DNA of 64,000 bases from DASRDR01 sp044867785 (GCA_044867785.1 JBIOVM010000116.1:62001-126000); one strand, 5' to 3'. Numbered from the stretch's first letter, positions 29,179-37,728 are shown. Program-made: numbers and translations. The notes: generated by a model from the sequence alone, not told the origin.

Positions 29179-30479
29179 CGCTGGCCGTCCCCGGCGAGGA
29201 TCCCGTCCCGCATGACGATGCGGCCGCCCACGACCGTCATCCAGGGCGCCCCGACGCACGCCCAGCCGCCGAAGGGGGTGTTCCGGGCCTTCGAGCGGAA
29301 GCGCGCCGGCTCGACGACGTGCTCGCGGGCGAGATCGAGGACCGTCACGTCGCCGGGCGCGCCGGCGGCGAGGCTTCCGCCCGGGAGCCCCAGCACGCGC
29401 GCCGGCCCCACCGTGAGCCGGGCGATCATCGTCGGCAGGTCGAGCACGCCCTCGCGCACGAGGTGCGTCAGGCAGAGGGCGACCGCGGTCTCCAGCCCGA
29501 CGATCCCGTTGGCCGCGTGATCCAGCTCCACCTCCTTGTCGGTGATGGCGTGCGGCGCGTGGTCGGTCGCGATCGCGTCGAGGGTGCCGTCGGCGAGCGC
29601 CTCCCGGCAGGCCTCGACGTCGCGCTTGGAGCGGAGCGGCGGCGCCATCTTCGCGTTGGCGTCGTAGGACCGGAGCGCCTCGTCGGTGAGGAGGAGGTGG
29701 TGGGGCGTCACCTCGCCGGTGACCGGGACGCCGCGCGCCTTGGCGTCCCGGAGGAGCCGCACCGCGGCGGCGGTCGACACGTGGGCGATGTGAATCGGCG
29801 TCCCCGTCAGCTCGGCGAGCGCGATATCGCGGGCGACCATGACCTCCTCGGCCGCCGCCGGGATCGCCCGGAGCCCGAGATCGGTCGACACGAAGCCCTC
29901 GTGCATCACGCCGCCCTCGGCGAGCGCGGCGTCCTCGGCGTGCGAGACGATCGGCCGCCCGAAGGCCTGAGCGTACTCGAGCGCCCGCCGGAGGAGCGCG
30001 GAGTTCATGACGGGGCGGCCGTCGTCGGAGTAGGCGACGCACCCCGCCTCGGCCAGCTCGCCCAGCTCCGCCAGCTCGCGGCCCGACAGCCCTCGCGTCA
30101 CGGCACCGATCGGGTACACGCGCACCGCGCCGCGGGCGCGAGCCTCGGCCAGGATGTAGTCCGTGACCGCGCGGGTATCGTTGACCGGCTCGGTGTTCGC
30201 CATGCACGCGACCGCGGTGAACCCGCCGGCGGCCGCCGCCCGGGTGCCGGTGGCGATCGTCTCCTTGTACTCCTGGCCGGGCTCCCGGAGGTGGACGTGG
30301 ATGTCGATGAAGCCGGGCGCGATCACCCGCCCGCCGACGTCGACGGTCTCCGCGCCCGCCGGGGCCTCGAGCCCCGGGCCGACCCGGGTGACGCGACCGG
30401 CCTGCACGAGCACGTCCCCGGGCCCGTCGATGCCGTTGCCGGGGTCGACGACGCGGCCGTTCCGGATCAAGAGGTCCAT
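29175..30479 (-). CDS. pyrC: Dihydroorotase (class I)
   Basis: Zinc amidohydrolase cyclising carbamoyl-aspartate. The 434-aa product has APGFIDIHVHLREPGQEYKE (metal-binding His pair), carboxylated-Lys region, SHAEDAALAEGG, HIAHVSTAAA and IATDHAPHAI with the catalytic Asp. Class I length and motifs fit the PyrC partner of PyrB in many bacteria. Starts 3 bases after the pyrB stop. Confidence 0.96.
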   Translation of the reverse strand: MDLLIRNGRVVDPGNGIDGPGDVLVQAGRVTRVGPGLEAPAGAETVDVGGRVIAPGFIDIHVHLREPGQEYKETIATGTRAAAAGGFTAVACMANTEPVNDTRAVTDYILAEARARGAVRVYPIGAVTRGLSGRELAELGELAEAGCVAYSDDGRPVMNSALLRRALEYAQAFGRPIVSHAEDAALAEGGVMHEGFVSTDLGLRAIPAAAEEVMVARDIALAELTGTPIHIAHVSTAAAVRLLRDAKARGVPVTGEVTPHHLLLTDEALRSYDANAKMAPPLRSKRDVEACREALADGTLDAIATDHAPHAITDKEVELDHAANGIVGLETAVALCLTHLVREGVLDLPTMIARLTVGPARVLGLPGGSLAAGAPGDVTVLDLAREHVVEPARFRSKARNTPFGGWACVGAPWMTVVGGRIVMRDGILAGDGQR

Positions 30480-30482
30480 CGC

Positions 30483-31415
30483 TCAGGCCTCCGCACCCCG
30501 GCCGCCGACCAGGAGGAAGAGGATCGCCATGCGCACCGCGACCCCGTTCGCGACCTGGTCGAGGATCACCGAGTAGGGGCCGTCGGCGACCTCGGGCGCC
30601 ATCTCGACCCCGCGGTTGACGGGACCGGGGTGCATGATGAGCACGTCGTCCCTCGCCCCCCGGAGCTTCTCCAGCGTGAGGCCGTAGAGCCGCGAGTACT
30701 CGCGGAGCGACGGGATGAAGTGGCCGGCCATGCGCTCGTGCTGGAGGCGCAGCGTCATGATCACGTCGACGTCCCGAAGCGCGTCTTCGAGCCGCCGCGC
30801 GACCTTCACGCCCAGCTCCTCCACCCCGGGGGGGATGAGCGTCGGGGGGCCCGCCACCGTCACGCTCATCCCCATCTTGCGCATCCCGGCGATGTTGGAG
30901 CGCGCGACGCGGCTGTGGGCGATGTCGCCGACGATCGCCACCGACAGACCCTCGAGGTGCCCGCGCTTGTCCCGGATCGTGAGGAGGTCGAGGAGCGCCT
31001 GGGTCGGGTGCTCGTGCATCCCGTCGCCGGCGTTGACGACCGAGCAGCGGAGCGCCCGCGCCAGCATGTGCGCGGCGCCCGAGGCCGCGTGGCGGATGAC
31101 CACGCAGTCGGGGCTCATCGCCTCGAGGTTCCGGGCGGTGTCGACGAGCGTTTCCCCCTTGGCGACGCTCGACGACGAGCCGGAGACGTTGATGACGTCG
31201 GCCGACAGCCACTTGCCCGCGATCTCGAACGAGGTCCGGGTCCGGGTCGAGGGCTCCAGGAAGAGATTGACCACCGTCTTCCCGCGGAGCGCGGGCACCT
31301 TCTTGATCTCCCGGGACGCGATCTCCTTCATGGACGCGGCGCTGTCCAGGATCGTCTGGATCTCGCCGGGCTCGAGGCTCCGGATGTCCAGCAAGTCCTT
31401 GCGCGTGAGCCCCAT
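30483..31415 (-). CDS. pyrB: Aspartate carbamoyltransferase catalytic subunit
   Basis: Forms carbamoyl-aspartate. The 310-aa product contains FLEPSTRTRTSFE (carbamoyl-phosphate site), VIRHAASGAAH, GDGMHEHPTQALLD, VGDIAHSRVARSN and MHPGPVNRGVE. The ATG at 31415 is preferred over one seven codons upstream because AGGGAGG (31421-31427) lies at proper spacing before it. No pyrI regulatory subunit is nearby, consistent with a PyrR-controlled operon. Confidence 0.96.
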   Translation of the reverse strand: MGLTRKDLLDIRSLEPGEIQTILDSAASMKEIASREIKKVPALRGKTVVNLFLEPSTRTRTSFEIAGKWLSADVINVSGSSSSVAKGETLVDTARNLEAMSPDCVVIRHAASGAAHMLARALRCSVVNAGDGMHEHPTQALLDLLTIRDKRGHLEGLSVAIVGDIAHSRVARSNIAGMRKMGMSVTVAGPPTLIPPGVEELGVKVARRLEDALRDVDVIMTLRLQHERMAGHFIPSLREYSRLYGLTLEKLRGARDDVLIMHPGPVNRGVEMAPEVADGPYSVILDQVANGVAVRMAILFLLVGGRGAEA

Positions 31416-31425
31416 CGCTGCCTCC

Positions 31426-31986
31426 CTACGCGTCATCGGGTTGCTGGATGACCACGCGGTCCTGCCCGTCGTGCTCGCGGAGGAAGACCTGGACGGCCTC
31501 GCGGCGGGCGGTCGGCAGGTTCTTGCCCACGTAATCCGCCCGGATCGGAAGCTCCCGGTGCCCCCGGTCCACCAGGACCGCCAGCTGGATCATCCGCGGG
31601 CGACCGAGGTCCATGATGGCGTCGAGCGCCGCCCGGATGGTCCGGCCCGTGTAGAGGACGTCGTCGATCAGGACGATCGTCCGGTCGGAGACCGGGAAGG
31701 GAATGTCCGTGCCCCGCAGCACCGGCGTCCCGTTCTTGAGCGAGAGGTCGTCCCGATAGAGCGTGATGTCGAGCGCCCCCACCGCCACCGGGTGACCCTC
31801 GATGCCCTGGAGGCGAGCGGCGATCCGACGGGCCAGCGCGACCCCGCGGGTCCGGATGCCCACCAGGGCGAGCCCCTCGGTCCCGCCCACCCGCTCCACG
31901 ATCTCGTGGGCGATCCGGGTGAGCGCCCGGTCGATTCCCGGCTCGTCGAGGACTTGGGCCTTCTCGCGAAACGTCACGGCCGGCAT
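31426..31986 (-). CDS. pyrR: Bifunctional pyr operon regulator / uracil phosphoribosyltransferase
   Basis: RNA-binding regulator that senses UMP and controls the pyr mRNA leader. The 186-aa product has RALTRIAHEIVER, LVGIRTRGVALARRIA, the PRPP loop TIVLIDDVLYTGRTIRAALDA (split around residues 98-118) and the tail RREAVQVFLREHDGQDRVV. The ATG at 31986 lacks its own Shine-Dalgarno and lies inside the end of a 44-codon leader ORF, suggesting coupled translation. First structural gene of pyrR-B-C-carA-orf-carB-F-E. Confidence 0.96.
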   Translation of the reverse strand: MPAVTFREKAQVLDEPGIDRALTRIAHEIVERVGGTEGLALVGIRTRGVALARRIAARLQGIEGHPVAVGALDITLYRDDLSLKNGTPVLRGTDIPFPVSDRTIVLIDDVLYTGRTIRAALDAIMDLGRPRMIQLAVLVDRGHRELPIRADYVGKNLPTARREAVQVFLREHDGQDRVVIQQPDDA

Positions 31987-32108
31987 GAGAAGGCGACCGC
32001 CGCGCAGGAGCCGCGGACCGGGGGGACGAGCGAAGCGGGGGCGCCGCCGGAGACGAAAAAGCCCTCCCCGGCATCGCGGGAGGGCATCGAGAGCGCGAGC
32101 GTCGTCAT
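31974..32108 (-). CDS. Putative pyr leader peptide (44 aa)
   Basis: ATG at 32106-32108 is preceded by AAGGAG (32115-32120) at 6-bp spacing. The frame encodes MTTLALSMPSRDAGEGFF..., runs through the intrinsic terminator stem, and stops with TGA at 31974-31976, twelve bases inside pyrR. It begins just after the PyrR-type hairpin. Peptide sequence shows no known motif; its importance is likely the act of translation. Too short for homology; coding status is inferred from SD, position and overlap with pyrR. Confidence 0.5.
   Translation of the reverse strand: MTTLALSMPSRDAGEGFFVSGGAPASLVPPVRGSCAAVAFSCRP
32056..32085 (-). terminator. Intrinsic terminator (attenuator) in the pyr leader
   Basis: On the minus strand GCCCTCCC (32078-32085) pairs with GGGAGGGC (32061-32068) over a 9-base loop and is followed by TTTTT (32056-32060). 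It lies 70 bases before pyrR, inside the leader-peptide frame, downstream of the PyrR hairpin. Confidence 0.8.
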
Positions 32109-32120
32109 CACCTTCTCCTT

Positions 32121-32140
32121 GTGAGCCTCGCGGGGCCCAC
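32121..32140 (-). promoter_or_regulatory. PyrR-binding RNA hairpin
   Basis: RNA 5'-GUGGGCC-CCGCGA-GGCUCAC-3': a 7-bp stem (one G-U) with hexaloop CCGCGA, matching the CNGNGA loop and the flanking CCNGNGAGGYU consensus known for PyrR binding loops. Its 3' arm ends one base before the Shine-Dalgarno of the leader peptide, so PyrR-UMP binding should occlude it. Confidence 0.75.
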
Positions 32141-32161
32141 TTAAAGGAGTCACCGCCCCGG

Positions 32162-32190
32162 ACTCTACGACCTGCGCTCCTCCGTGTCAA
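32162..32190 (-). promoter_or_regulatory. Sigma-70 promoter of the pyr operon
   Basis: TTGACA (32185-32190, perfect) and TAGAGT (32162-32167) with 17-bp spacing on the minus strand. It overlaps the last codons of the upstream acyl-carrier-protein gene: the TAG of the -10 box is that gene's stop codon. Expected transcription start near 32155. Confidence 0.75.
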
Positions 32191-32500
32191 GCGCGCCGCT
32201 GTTCTCGCGCGCGCCGCCGTTCTCGACGCGGATGCGAGGGTGCTTCGCGCGAATCAGCTCCGTGAGCGTCCACAGCGTCGAGAGAGCGCCATCGGCCAGG
32301 TCCCGCGTCGCGTCGAACGTGATGCCGAACTCCTCCTCGCAGGTGATGACCACCTCGAGCAGCTCCACCGAGTCCAGCCAGAAGCCGCCGCCGGAGAGCG
32401 CGTGGTCGGGGCCGATGCCCGGCGGCGTCCGGCTCGGCCCCGCCACGCGTGAAACCAGACCCCGGACCGCCTCCAGGAGGGGATCGGCGCCCCGGCTCAT
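32165..32500 (-). CDS. Acyl carrier protein-like protein
   Basis: Carries acyl groups on a phosphopantetheine arm. The 111-aa product has the attachment motif GGFWLDSVELLEVV with Ser44 in the D-S-V/L context, followed by CEEEFGITFD and a helix (LSTLWTLTELI). The ATG overlaps the stop of the AMP-ligase gene (ATGA), so the two work together: the ligase probably activates a carboxylic acid and loads it on this carrier. C-terminal 20 residues (Arg/Glu/Gly-rich) extend beyond the usual ACP. Confidence 0.82.
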   Translation of the reverse strand: MSRGADPLLEAVRGLVSRVAGPSRTPPGIGPDHALSGGGFWLDSVELLEVVITCEEEFGITFDATRDLADGALSTLWTLTELIRAKHPRIRVENGGARENSGALDTEERRS

Positions 32501-33918
32501 GGCGCGACCACCCCGCCGAGCAGGGCGATGCACGCCCGGCGATCGGTCTTGCCGCTCGCGAGCCGGGGCAACGACCGCACGACCTCGACCGTCCGGGGCC
32601 ACGACCAGGGCGGCAGCATCTCGGCGAGCTTCGTCCGCAGCGTCTCGACGGTGATCCCCGGCTCGCACTCGACCACCGCGCCGAACGACGGGCCCGCCAG
32701 GCCCTCGAGCGGGACGACCGCGGCGTCGGCGACCCCGGGGAGCGCCCGGAGGCTCGTCGCCACGAGGGCCAGGTTCACGAGCCGGTTCTCCCGGGTCCGG
32801 ATGCAGTCGTCGACGCGACCGTGGAGCCGTAGCCGCCCATCGGCGTCCCGCGCGCCGAGATCCTGGGTCGGCCACCACGCATCAACCTCTCCGGGCCGGG
32901 AGACCGTCGGCGGGAAGCCGTAACCGGCCATCTGCCAGGGGCTCCGGATCCATACCCGGCCGATCTTCCCCAAAGGCAGCGGCGCCGCGGGGTGGTCACC
33001 GATTGCCACCTCGACACCGGGCAAGGGTCGGCCGACCGTGTCCGGGGCCACGGCCGAGGCCGGGGCGTCGTCGTGGGTCACGGGCCCGGTCTCGCTCGAC
33101 GAGTAGCTCTGCCGGAGCGGCACGCCGAACCGATCCACGAACCGGTCGAAGACCGCGCGCGAGATCGGGCTCGACAGGACGCAGACGGGCGGGGCGACCG
33201 CAGGCTCCGTGAGCGCACACCGTCCCAGCACGTCCGCGAAGTGCGGCGTCGCCCGCCAGCACTGGAAGTCCCCCATCGCGAGCGCCGCGAGCGCCGCGCG
33301 CGGGTCGACCGGGTCGAGGAGCCCGAAGGCGCCGCCGAGCAGCATGGCGTCCACCAGGTAGGTGAGCCCCTGCCCGGACGTGATCGAGACGCCGATGAGG
33401 ATGCCGGCCCCCGGTCGGAGCCGCATGGCGTCACCACGAGCCGTCACCGCGGTGCACAGCCCCGACATCGGCCGGAACACCGGTCGAGGAGCGCCGGTGG
33501 ATCCTGAGGTGAAGAGGACGACACCGGGGGACCGCAGGAGTGCGAGAGGCGGCGGATCTCCCCGGGCGGGCCCGGGCTCCGGCATCACGATCGGCCGCAG
33601 GCCGATCTTCTGCGCGTCCGCGCCGAGGTGCGCCAGCGAGGGGGGAAGCACGACCGCCGTGTCGGCCGGCACCGCGGGATCGGTACGCCACGCCCGGGGA
33701 TCCGGCGCCAGAAGGACGAGCGGCGAGGGGAGCGCGGTCAGCGCCGCGAACAGCGCGATGCCGTCCGGCGTCGCCGGGAGCGCGGCCCCGACCAGCGGAG
33801 CGCAGTCCCCCAGCGCCTCGCGCGCCGCCGCGTGCCAGCGTCGCGCCATCGCGTCCAGCTCGTCCCCCGACCGCCAGCGGCCACGGTGGAGCACGCGGGG
33901 CACGACGGGCTGGCGCAC
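32497..33918 (-). CDS. AMP-dependent acyl/aryl-acid ligase
   Basis: ANL-superfamily adenylating enzyme, 473 aa. Seen: P-loop VLFTSGSTGAPRPVF (about residue 136), Y-S-S-S-ETGP (adenine/AMP site), a VGRPLPGVEV block, LHGRVDDCIRTRENRLVNL (hinge/Gly-Arg motif) and the C-terminal catalytic Lys in PRLASGKTDRR. Shorter than typical acyl-CoA ligases. Substrate unknown; the co-translated carrier protein suggests loading of a carrier rather than CoA. Confidence 0.85.
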   Translation of the reverse strand: MRQPVVPRVLHRGRWRSGDELDAMARRWHAAAREALGDCAPLVGAALPATPDGIALFAALTALPSPLVLLAPDPRAWRTDPAVPADTAVVLPPSLAHLGADAQKIGLRPIVMPEPGPARGDPPPLALLRSPGVVLFTSGSTGAPRPVFRPMSGLCTAVTARGDAMRLRPGAGILIGVSITSGQGLTYLVDAMLLGGAFGLLDPVDPRAALAALAMGDFQCWRATPHFADVLGRCALTEPAVAPPVCVLSSPISRAVFDRFVDRFGVPLRQSYSSSETGPVTHDDAPASAVAPDTVGRPLPGVEVAIGDHPAAPLPLGKIGRVWIRSPWQMAGYGFPPTVSRPGEVDAWWPTQDLGARDADGRLRLHGRVDDCIRTRENRLVNLALVATSLRALPGVADAAVVPLEGLAGPSFGAVVECEPGITVETLRTKLAEMLPPWSWPRTVEVVRSLPRLASGKTDRRACIALLGGVVAP

Positions 33919-33928
33919 ATGCGCGACT

Positions 33929-34843
33929 CTAGAGGAGGGCGTCCACTTCGGTCAAGGCGCGCGCGCTCGCTCTCGTCTCGACCGTGATGCGGCCCCGAGT
34001 CGCGGGAACCCCGAGGATCCAGCCCTCGCGGGCGGCCTCGGCGGGCAGCGTCCTTCGGTCCAGTAGTGGCCAGCGTCCCGACGCCATCTCGATCCCGGCC
34101 GCCAGCGCGTCGATCGCATGGTCGGACGTCGCCGCGACCCGTCGGAGCGCGGGCCGAAGGGGAACCCTGTGCCGGCCGAGCGCCCGGACGTAGCGCCGCC
34201 GCGCGGCGGCGTCGCTCTTGACCACACCCGCGAGGGCCAGGCGCGGCCAGATCTCGGCCAGCACGAGCGAGGCGCCGGCCAGGTCCTCGAAGGGCCACAC
34301 GCGAACGGTCGGCGCCTGCGACTTCAGCGCGGCGAGCGCCGCGATGCCGGTGATGGCCGCCTTCCCGACCTGGCGGGGGCCCACGAACCCATCGCGCAGC
34401 GCCCGGAGGGGCGATTCGGCGCGCGAGGTCGCCGGGAGGCGCTCGACCCGTCGACGCGTCCGGTGATCCCGATCGGCGCCGCACTCGCCCCACCAGCGGG
34501 CGCACCGGTCGATGTGGGCCTCGATGTCCGGAGGCGTCGCCCGGCGCGCCATGTAGTCGAGCAGCGCGCCGAACTCGCGCACGCCCAGGGCATCGAGGAA
34601 CGGCGTCGCGTAGGCGAAGGGGAAGTCCAGGCCCACCAGCGTCGGCACGCCGTCGCCGGCGCGCTCGGCCAGCCAGGCGACCGTCTCACGTCGATCGAGG
34701 CCGCGCGCGAGGACCGTCACCCGGCAGGCGCCGTCGTGCCGCTCGACGACACAGCGGGCGATGGCGCGCCGCTGCGCGGAGGGCAGGCGGGCGCCCGACC
34801 AGTCGATCGCGATGAACCGCGCGAACGACGAGCTCGCCCGCAT
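33929..34843 (-). CDS. RNase H-fold protein (DUF429-like)
   Basis: 304-aa protein beginning with FIAIDWSGA (residues 9-17), followed by TLVGLDFPFAY and, near the C-terminus, SDHAIDALAAGIEM. The first Asp, the middle Asp and the late Asp of these motifs match the acidic positions of the RNase H-like fold as seen in DUF429-type predicted nucleases. No signal peptide. Lies between the cyclase (8 bases upstream stop) and the AMP-ligase. Function unknown; the family name is by motif recognition only. Confidence 0.6.
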   Translation of the reverse strand: MRASSSFARFIAIDWSGARLPSAQRRAIARCVVERHDGACRVTVLARGLDRRETVAWLAERAGDGVPTLVGLDFPFAYATPFLDALGVREFGALLDYMARRATPPDIEAHIDRCARWWGECGADRDHRTRRRVERLPATSRAESPLRALRDGFVGPRQVGKAAITGIAALAALKSQAPTVRVWPFEDLAGASLVLAEIWPRLALAGVVKSDAAARRRYVRALGRHRVPLRPALRRVAATSDHAIDALAAGIEMASGRWPLLDRRTLPAEAAREGWILGVPATRGRITVETRASARALTEVDALL

Positions 34844-34851
34844 GGCGAGCG

Positions 34852-35523
34852 TCAGTCGAGGATCGCGATCGCGCGGGCCGGCGCGCCGTCGCCGCCGTCG
34901 AGCCGGAGGGGGAGCGCGACGAAGCGGACCCGGTTGCGTCCCAGCTGGTCCAGGTTCGTCAGGTACTCGATGACGCCGATCCCGGCCGGGAAGAACGTGT
35001 GGTGGGTGGCCCATTCTTCCGGGGCGATCGATCGCGCTACGCCGGTCACGAGCTCCCGGATGGGCCGGTCCGGCGGATAGTCGTAGCCGACCGCCTTGAC
35101 TCCGCGCTCCACCAGCCAGCGGCACGCCGCGGCGCTCGTCCACGGCGCCTCGCTCCAGAACGGCAGCGTCTCCCAGGAGCGCTTCCGCGGCCAGTCGGTC
35201 CGGAGGAGCGCGATGTCGCCCCGCCGGACGTGCTCCGCCCGGGCCTCGAGGTCGGCCGCGTCCACCGCCGTGTTCGCCCCGACGTGGGTGAGATCGACCA
35301 CCGCCGCATCGCCCACCCAGGTCTCGAGCGGCATCCGGTCGACCGTGGTCCCGCCGCGAACGAAGTGGCTGAAGCCGTCGCAGTGGGTGAAGCCGTGGCC
35401 GGGCATGGCGAGTCGGCTCGACCGGAACGGGTGTGACGGATCTTCGAAGTCCGAGAGGACGGTCACTTCCGTCTTCCAGCGAACGTGCGGGCGTATGGGC
35501 AGCGACAGGTCGACGATGGTCAC
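34852..35523 (-). CDS. Cyclase / kynurenine formamidase-like hydrolase
   Basis: Metal-dependent hydrolase of the cyclase family (PF04199). The 223-aa product has VDLSLPIRPHVRW, the metal motif HGFTHCDGFSHF (H-x2-TH-x-D pattern), VVDLTHVGAN, LLRTDW and GVIEYLTNLDQLG. GTG start at 35523, separated by 2 bases from the MOSC stop. Physiological substrate unknown. Confidence 0.85.
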   Translation of the reverse strand: MTIVDLSLPIRPHVRWKTEVTVLSDFEDPSHPFRSSRLAMPGHGFTHCDGFSHFVRGGTTVDRMPLETWVGDAAVVDLTHVGANTAVDAADLEARAEHVRRGDIALLRTDWPRKRSWETLPFWSEAPWTSAAACRWLVERGVKAVGYDYPPDRPIRELVTGVARSIAPEEWATHHTFFPAGIGVIEYLTNLDQLGRNRVRFVALPLRLDGGDGAPARAIAILD

Positions 35524-35525
35524 CG

Positions 35526-36032
35526 TCAGCCCCCGAGGCCGGCCGCGAGGTGTCGGGTGACCTCGGCCGGCGTCACCCGCACGGCCGCGTCGCCGGTCGC
35601 GATCTCCCCCGGCACCAGGACCCGCGCGTAGACCCGGCTCCATCCCGGGTACCGCTTCTGGGAGACGCGGGAGTACGCCCCGTCGAGGAAGGCCGCCCGG
35701 ACGTTGGCACAGGGGCTTGTGAACCGGGTGATCTGCACCAGCACCTCCTCGCCCAGTCGGAAGAGGTCGTCCGGCCGGACGCTCACCCAGTCGAGCTCCG
35801 CCACGGTCAGGTTCTCGCCCAGGGCGCCGGGCTCGACCGGATGGCCCTCGGCCTGGAGCGCCTCGATCCGCTCGATCGAGTAGAGGCAGAGCGCGCGATC
35901 CGGCCCCCCGTGCAGCCCCGTGTTCCGGTGGCCGTCCCCCTCGATGCCGAGCGGCGTGACGCGGGCGCGGGCGACGGGACGCTTCGGCACGCCCCCCGGG
36001 GATACGTTGATCTGGACGATCCGCCCTCGCAT
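35526..36032 (-). CDS. MOSC domain-containing protein
   Basis: 168-aa MOSC (molybdenum cofactor sulfurase C-terminal) domain protein. Seen: INVSPGGVPKRPV, GDGHRNTGLHGGPDRALCLYS, PGALGENLTV and a conserved Cys in ITRFTSPCANVR, thought to handle sulfur or Mo ligands in this family. No fused beta-barrel or ferredoxin domain (YiiM-like short form). Between the cyclase and the alcohol dehydrogenase in one operon. Confidence 0.88.
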   Translation of the reverse strand: MRGRIVQINVSPGGVPKRPVARARVTPLGIEGDGHRNTGLHGGPDRALCLYSIERIEALQAEGHPVEPGALGENLTVAELDWVSVRPDDLFRLGEEVLVQITRFTSPCANVRAAFLDGAYSRVSQKRYPGWSRVYARVLVPGEIATGDAAVRVTPAEVTRHLAAGLGG

Positions 36033-36039
36033 CGCCCCG

Positions 36040-37095
36040 CTAGTCGAAGACGAAGACGCCCTTGCCGGTGGTCTGCGTGTCGAAGAGCCGGTAGGCGTCG
36101 GCGGCCTCGGCGAGCTGGAACCGGTGGGTGAGCAGGCGCTTGAGCGGCACGCGGCGCCGGACGATGAACCGTGCGCACTCCTCCTGGATCAGGGTGCTGA
36201 ACGTCCACGACGCATGGATCGTCAGCTGGCGCCGCAGGAGATCCGGGCTCACGTCAAAGGTTACCTGGTTGCCTTCGCCCACCAAGCCGACCCGGCCCCA
36301 GGTGCGAGTGACCCGCGCGGCCGCGAGCCGGGCCTCCGGGTGGCCCGAGCAGTCGAGCGCGGCGTCCACGCCCTCGCCGTCGGTGAGCGCTTTCAGGGCG
36401 TCCACCACGTCCCCGGCTCCGGGGTCGACGACGGCGTCGGCGCCGAACTCCCGCCCGAGCTCCCGTCGCTCGCGGCCGACGTCGATCGCGATCACGCGCG
36501 CCCCCATCGCCGCCCCGAGCATCGTCGCCGACAGCCCCACCGGGCCCTGGCCGAAGACGGCGAGCGTGTCGCGCCCGGACACATCCAACCGGCGGAGCGC
36601 CTGGTAGGCGGTGCCGGTGCCGCACGAGACGGCGGCACCCTCCTCGAAGGAGAGCTCCTCGGGCAGCGGCACCAGTGTCGAGGCCGGGACCTTCATGTAG
36701 GGGGCGTGGCCGCCGTGCCCGGTCATCCCGAAGACGACGATGCCGCGCGGGCAGAGCTGCGCCCATCCGCCCCGACAGTGCTTGCAGTGGCCGCAGCCCT
36801 TGTAGTGGTGGTTCATGACGCGGGCCCCCGTCGGCGCATCGGTCTCGAGCACGCCCGGCCCCCGCTCGGCGACGACGCCGCACGGCTCGTGCCCGCCGAT
36901 GAACGGCCCCCCCGTGCCACCCAGGCCCAGGCTCTTCGCCGCGCCCCCGCCGCGCGTGGCGCGGTAGGGATGGAGGTCGCTCCCGCACATCCCCGAGGCC
37001 TTCATGGCGAGGATCACCTCGCCCGGGCCGGGCCGCGGATCGGGGAACTCCCGCAGCTCCAGCTCGCGCTCGCCGAGGAACACGACCCCCTGCAT
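36040..37095 (-). CDS. Zinc-dependent alcohol dehydrogenase
   Basis: MDR-family NAD(P)-dependent oxidoreductase, 351 aa. Catalytic zinc ligands in GMCGSDLHPYR and GGHEPCGVV; structural zinc CGHCKHCRGGWAQLC; Rossmann motif VFGQGPVGLSATM; dinucleotide Asp in IAIDVGRER. Shine-Dalgarno GGGAG precedes the ATG. Substrate unknown. First gene of the 37.1-32.2 kb minus-strand operon. Confidence 0.93.
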   Translation of the reverse strand: MQGVVFLGERELELREFPDPRPGPGEVILAMKASGMCGSDLHPYRATRGGGAAKSLGLGGTGGPFIGGHEPCGVVAERGPGVLETDAPTGARVMNHHYKGCGHCKHCRGGWAQLCPRGIVVFGMTGHGGHAPYMKVPASTLVPLPEELSFEEGAAVSCGTGTAYQALRRLDVSGRDTLAVFGQGPVGLSATMLGAAMGARVIAIDVGRERRELGREFGADAVVDPGAGDVVDALKALTDGEGVDAALDCSGHPEARLAAARVTRTWGRVGLVGEGNQVTFDVSPDLLRRQLTIHASWTFSTLIQEECARFIVRRRVPLKRLLTHRFQLAEAADAYRLFDTQTTGKGVFVFD

Positions 37096-37143
37096 GGTGA
37101 TCTCCCTTGCCCGCCTCGCCCCAGCGTGTCGGGGCGCCCGCGC

Positions 37144-37680
37144 TCAGCTTCTCCGGCGCGGCCGAGCCTCGTCCCGGGCCGGAGGGGTGAGCATGCGCGC
37201 CTGCACGACGATGCCGACGATGAGGAGGCCGATGAACAGCCACGGCCGGATAGCGGACGACACCGGGATCAGCGGCGTGAGTAGCGCGGCCCCGGTGACG
37301 GCCGACAGCACGATCAAGACCGGATCCCAGAGCCACAGGACCAGCGCGGCCAGCAGGATGCCCACCGCGAAGGCGACGCCCCAGAGCCACGCGTCCGCGA
37401 GCCCCAACGTCGGTCCGGCGGCGAGCGTCCCCTGAACCCCGGCTGCGAACCCGCCCAGCCCGACGGCGAGCCACTGAAAGGCGATCGCCAGGACGGCGCC
37501 GACGACGCCGACCACGAGGGCGGCCACCACCACCAGCCACTCCGGGCCGTCGCCGAAGGCGGCCCGGCCCACGTGGAGGCCCAGGGCGAACCCGGCGGCG
37601 CCGACGAAGAGCCAGAAGAGACGCCGCCCGAAGAAGAGGACGGCGGCTCCGATGACGAGGGTCGCCCACCAACTGGCCAT
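37144..37680 (-). CDS. DUF4203-like membrane protein
   Basis: 178-aa hydrophobic protein with about six membrane segments (GRRLFWLFVGAAGFALGLHVG, VVVAALVVGVVGAVLAIAF, etc.) and an Arg-rich C-terminus. Pattern resembles DUF4203 (TM7S3/TMEM-like) proteins; function unknown. Confidence 0.65.
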   Translation of the reverse strand: MASWWATLVIGAAVLFFGRRLFWLFVGAAGFALGLHVGRAAFGDGPEWLVVVAALVVGVVGAVLAIAFQWLAVGLGGFAAGVQGTLAAGPTLGLADAWLWGVAFAVGILLAALVLWLWDPVLIVLSAVTGAALLTPLIPVSSAIRPWLFIGLLIVGIVVQARMLTPPARDEARPRRRS

Positions 37681-37728
37681 CGGCGCGAGCGTACTACGTC
37701 GGCCCGGCGTCCGTCATCCCCGAGGGCC

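Noticed and set aside
29319..31451. Open frame (710 codons) on the plus strand
   Set aside because: Antisense to pyrC and pyrB; His/Arg/Gly-rich composition.
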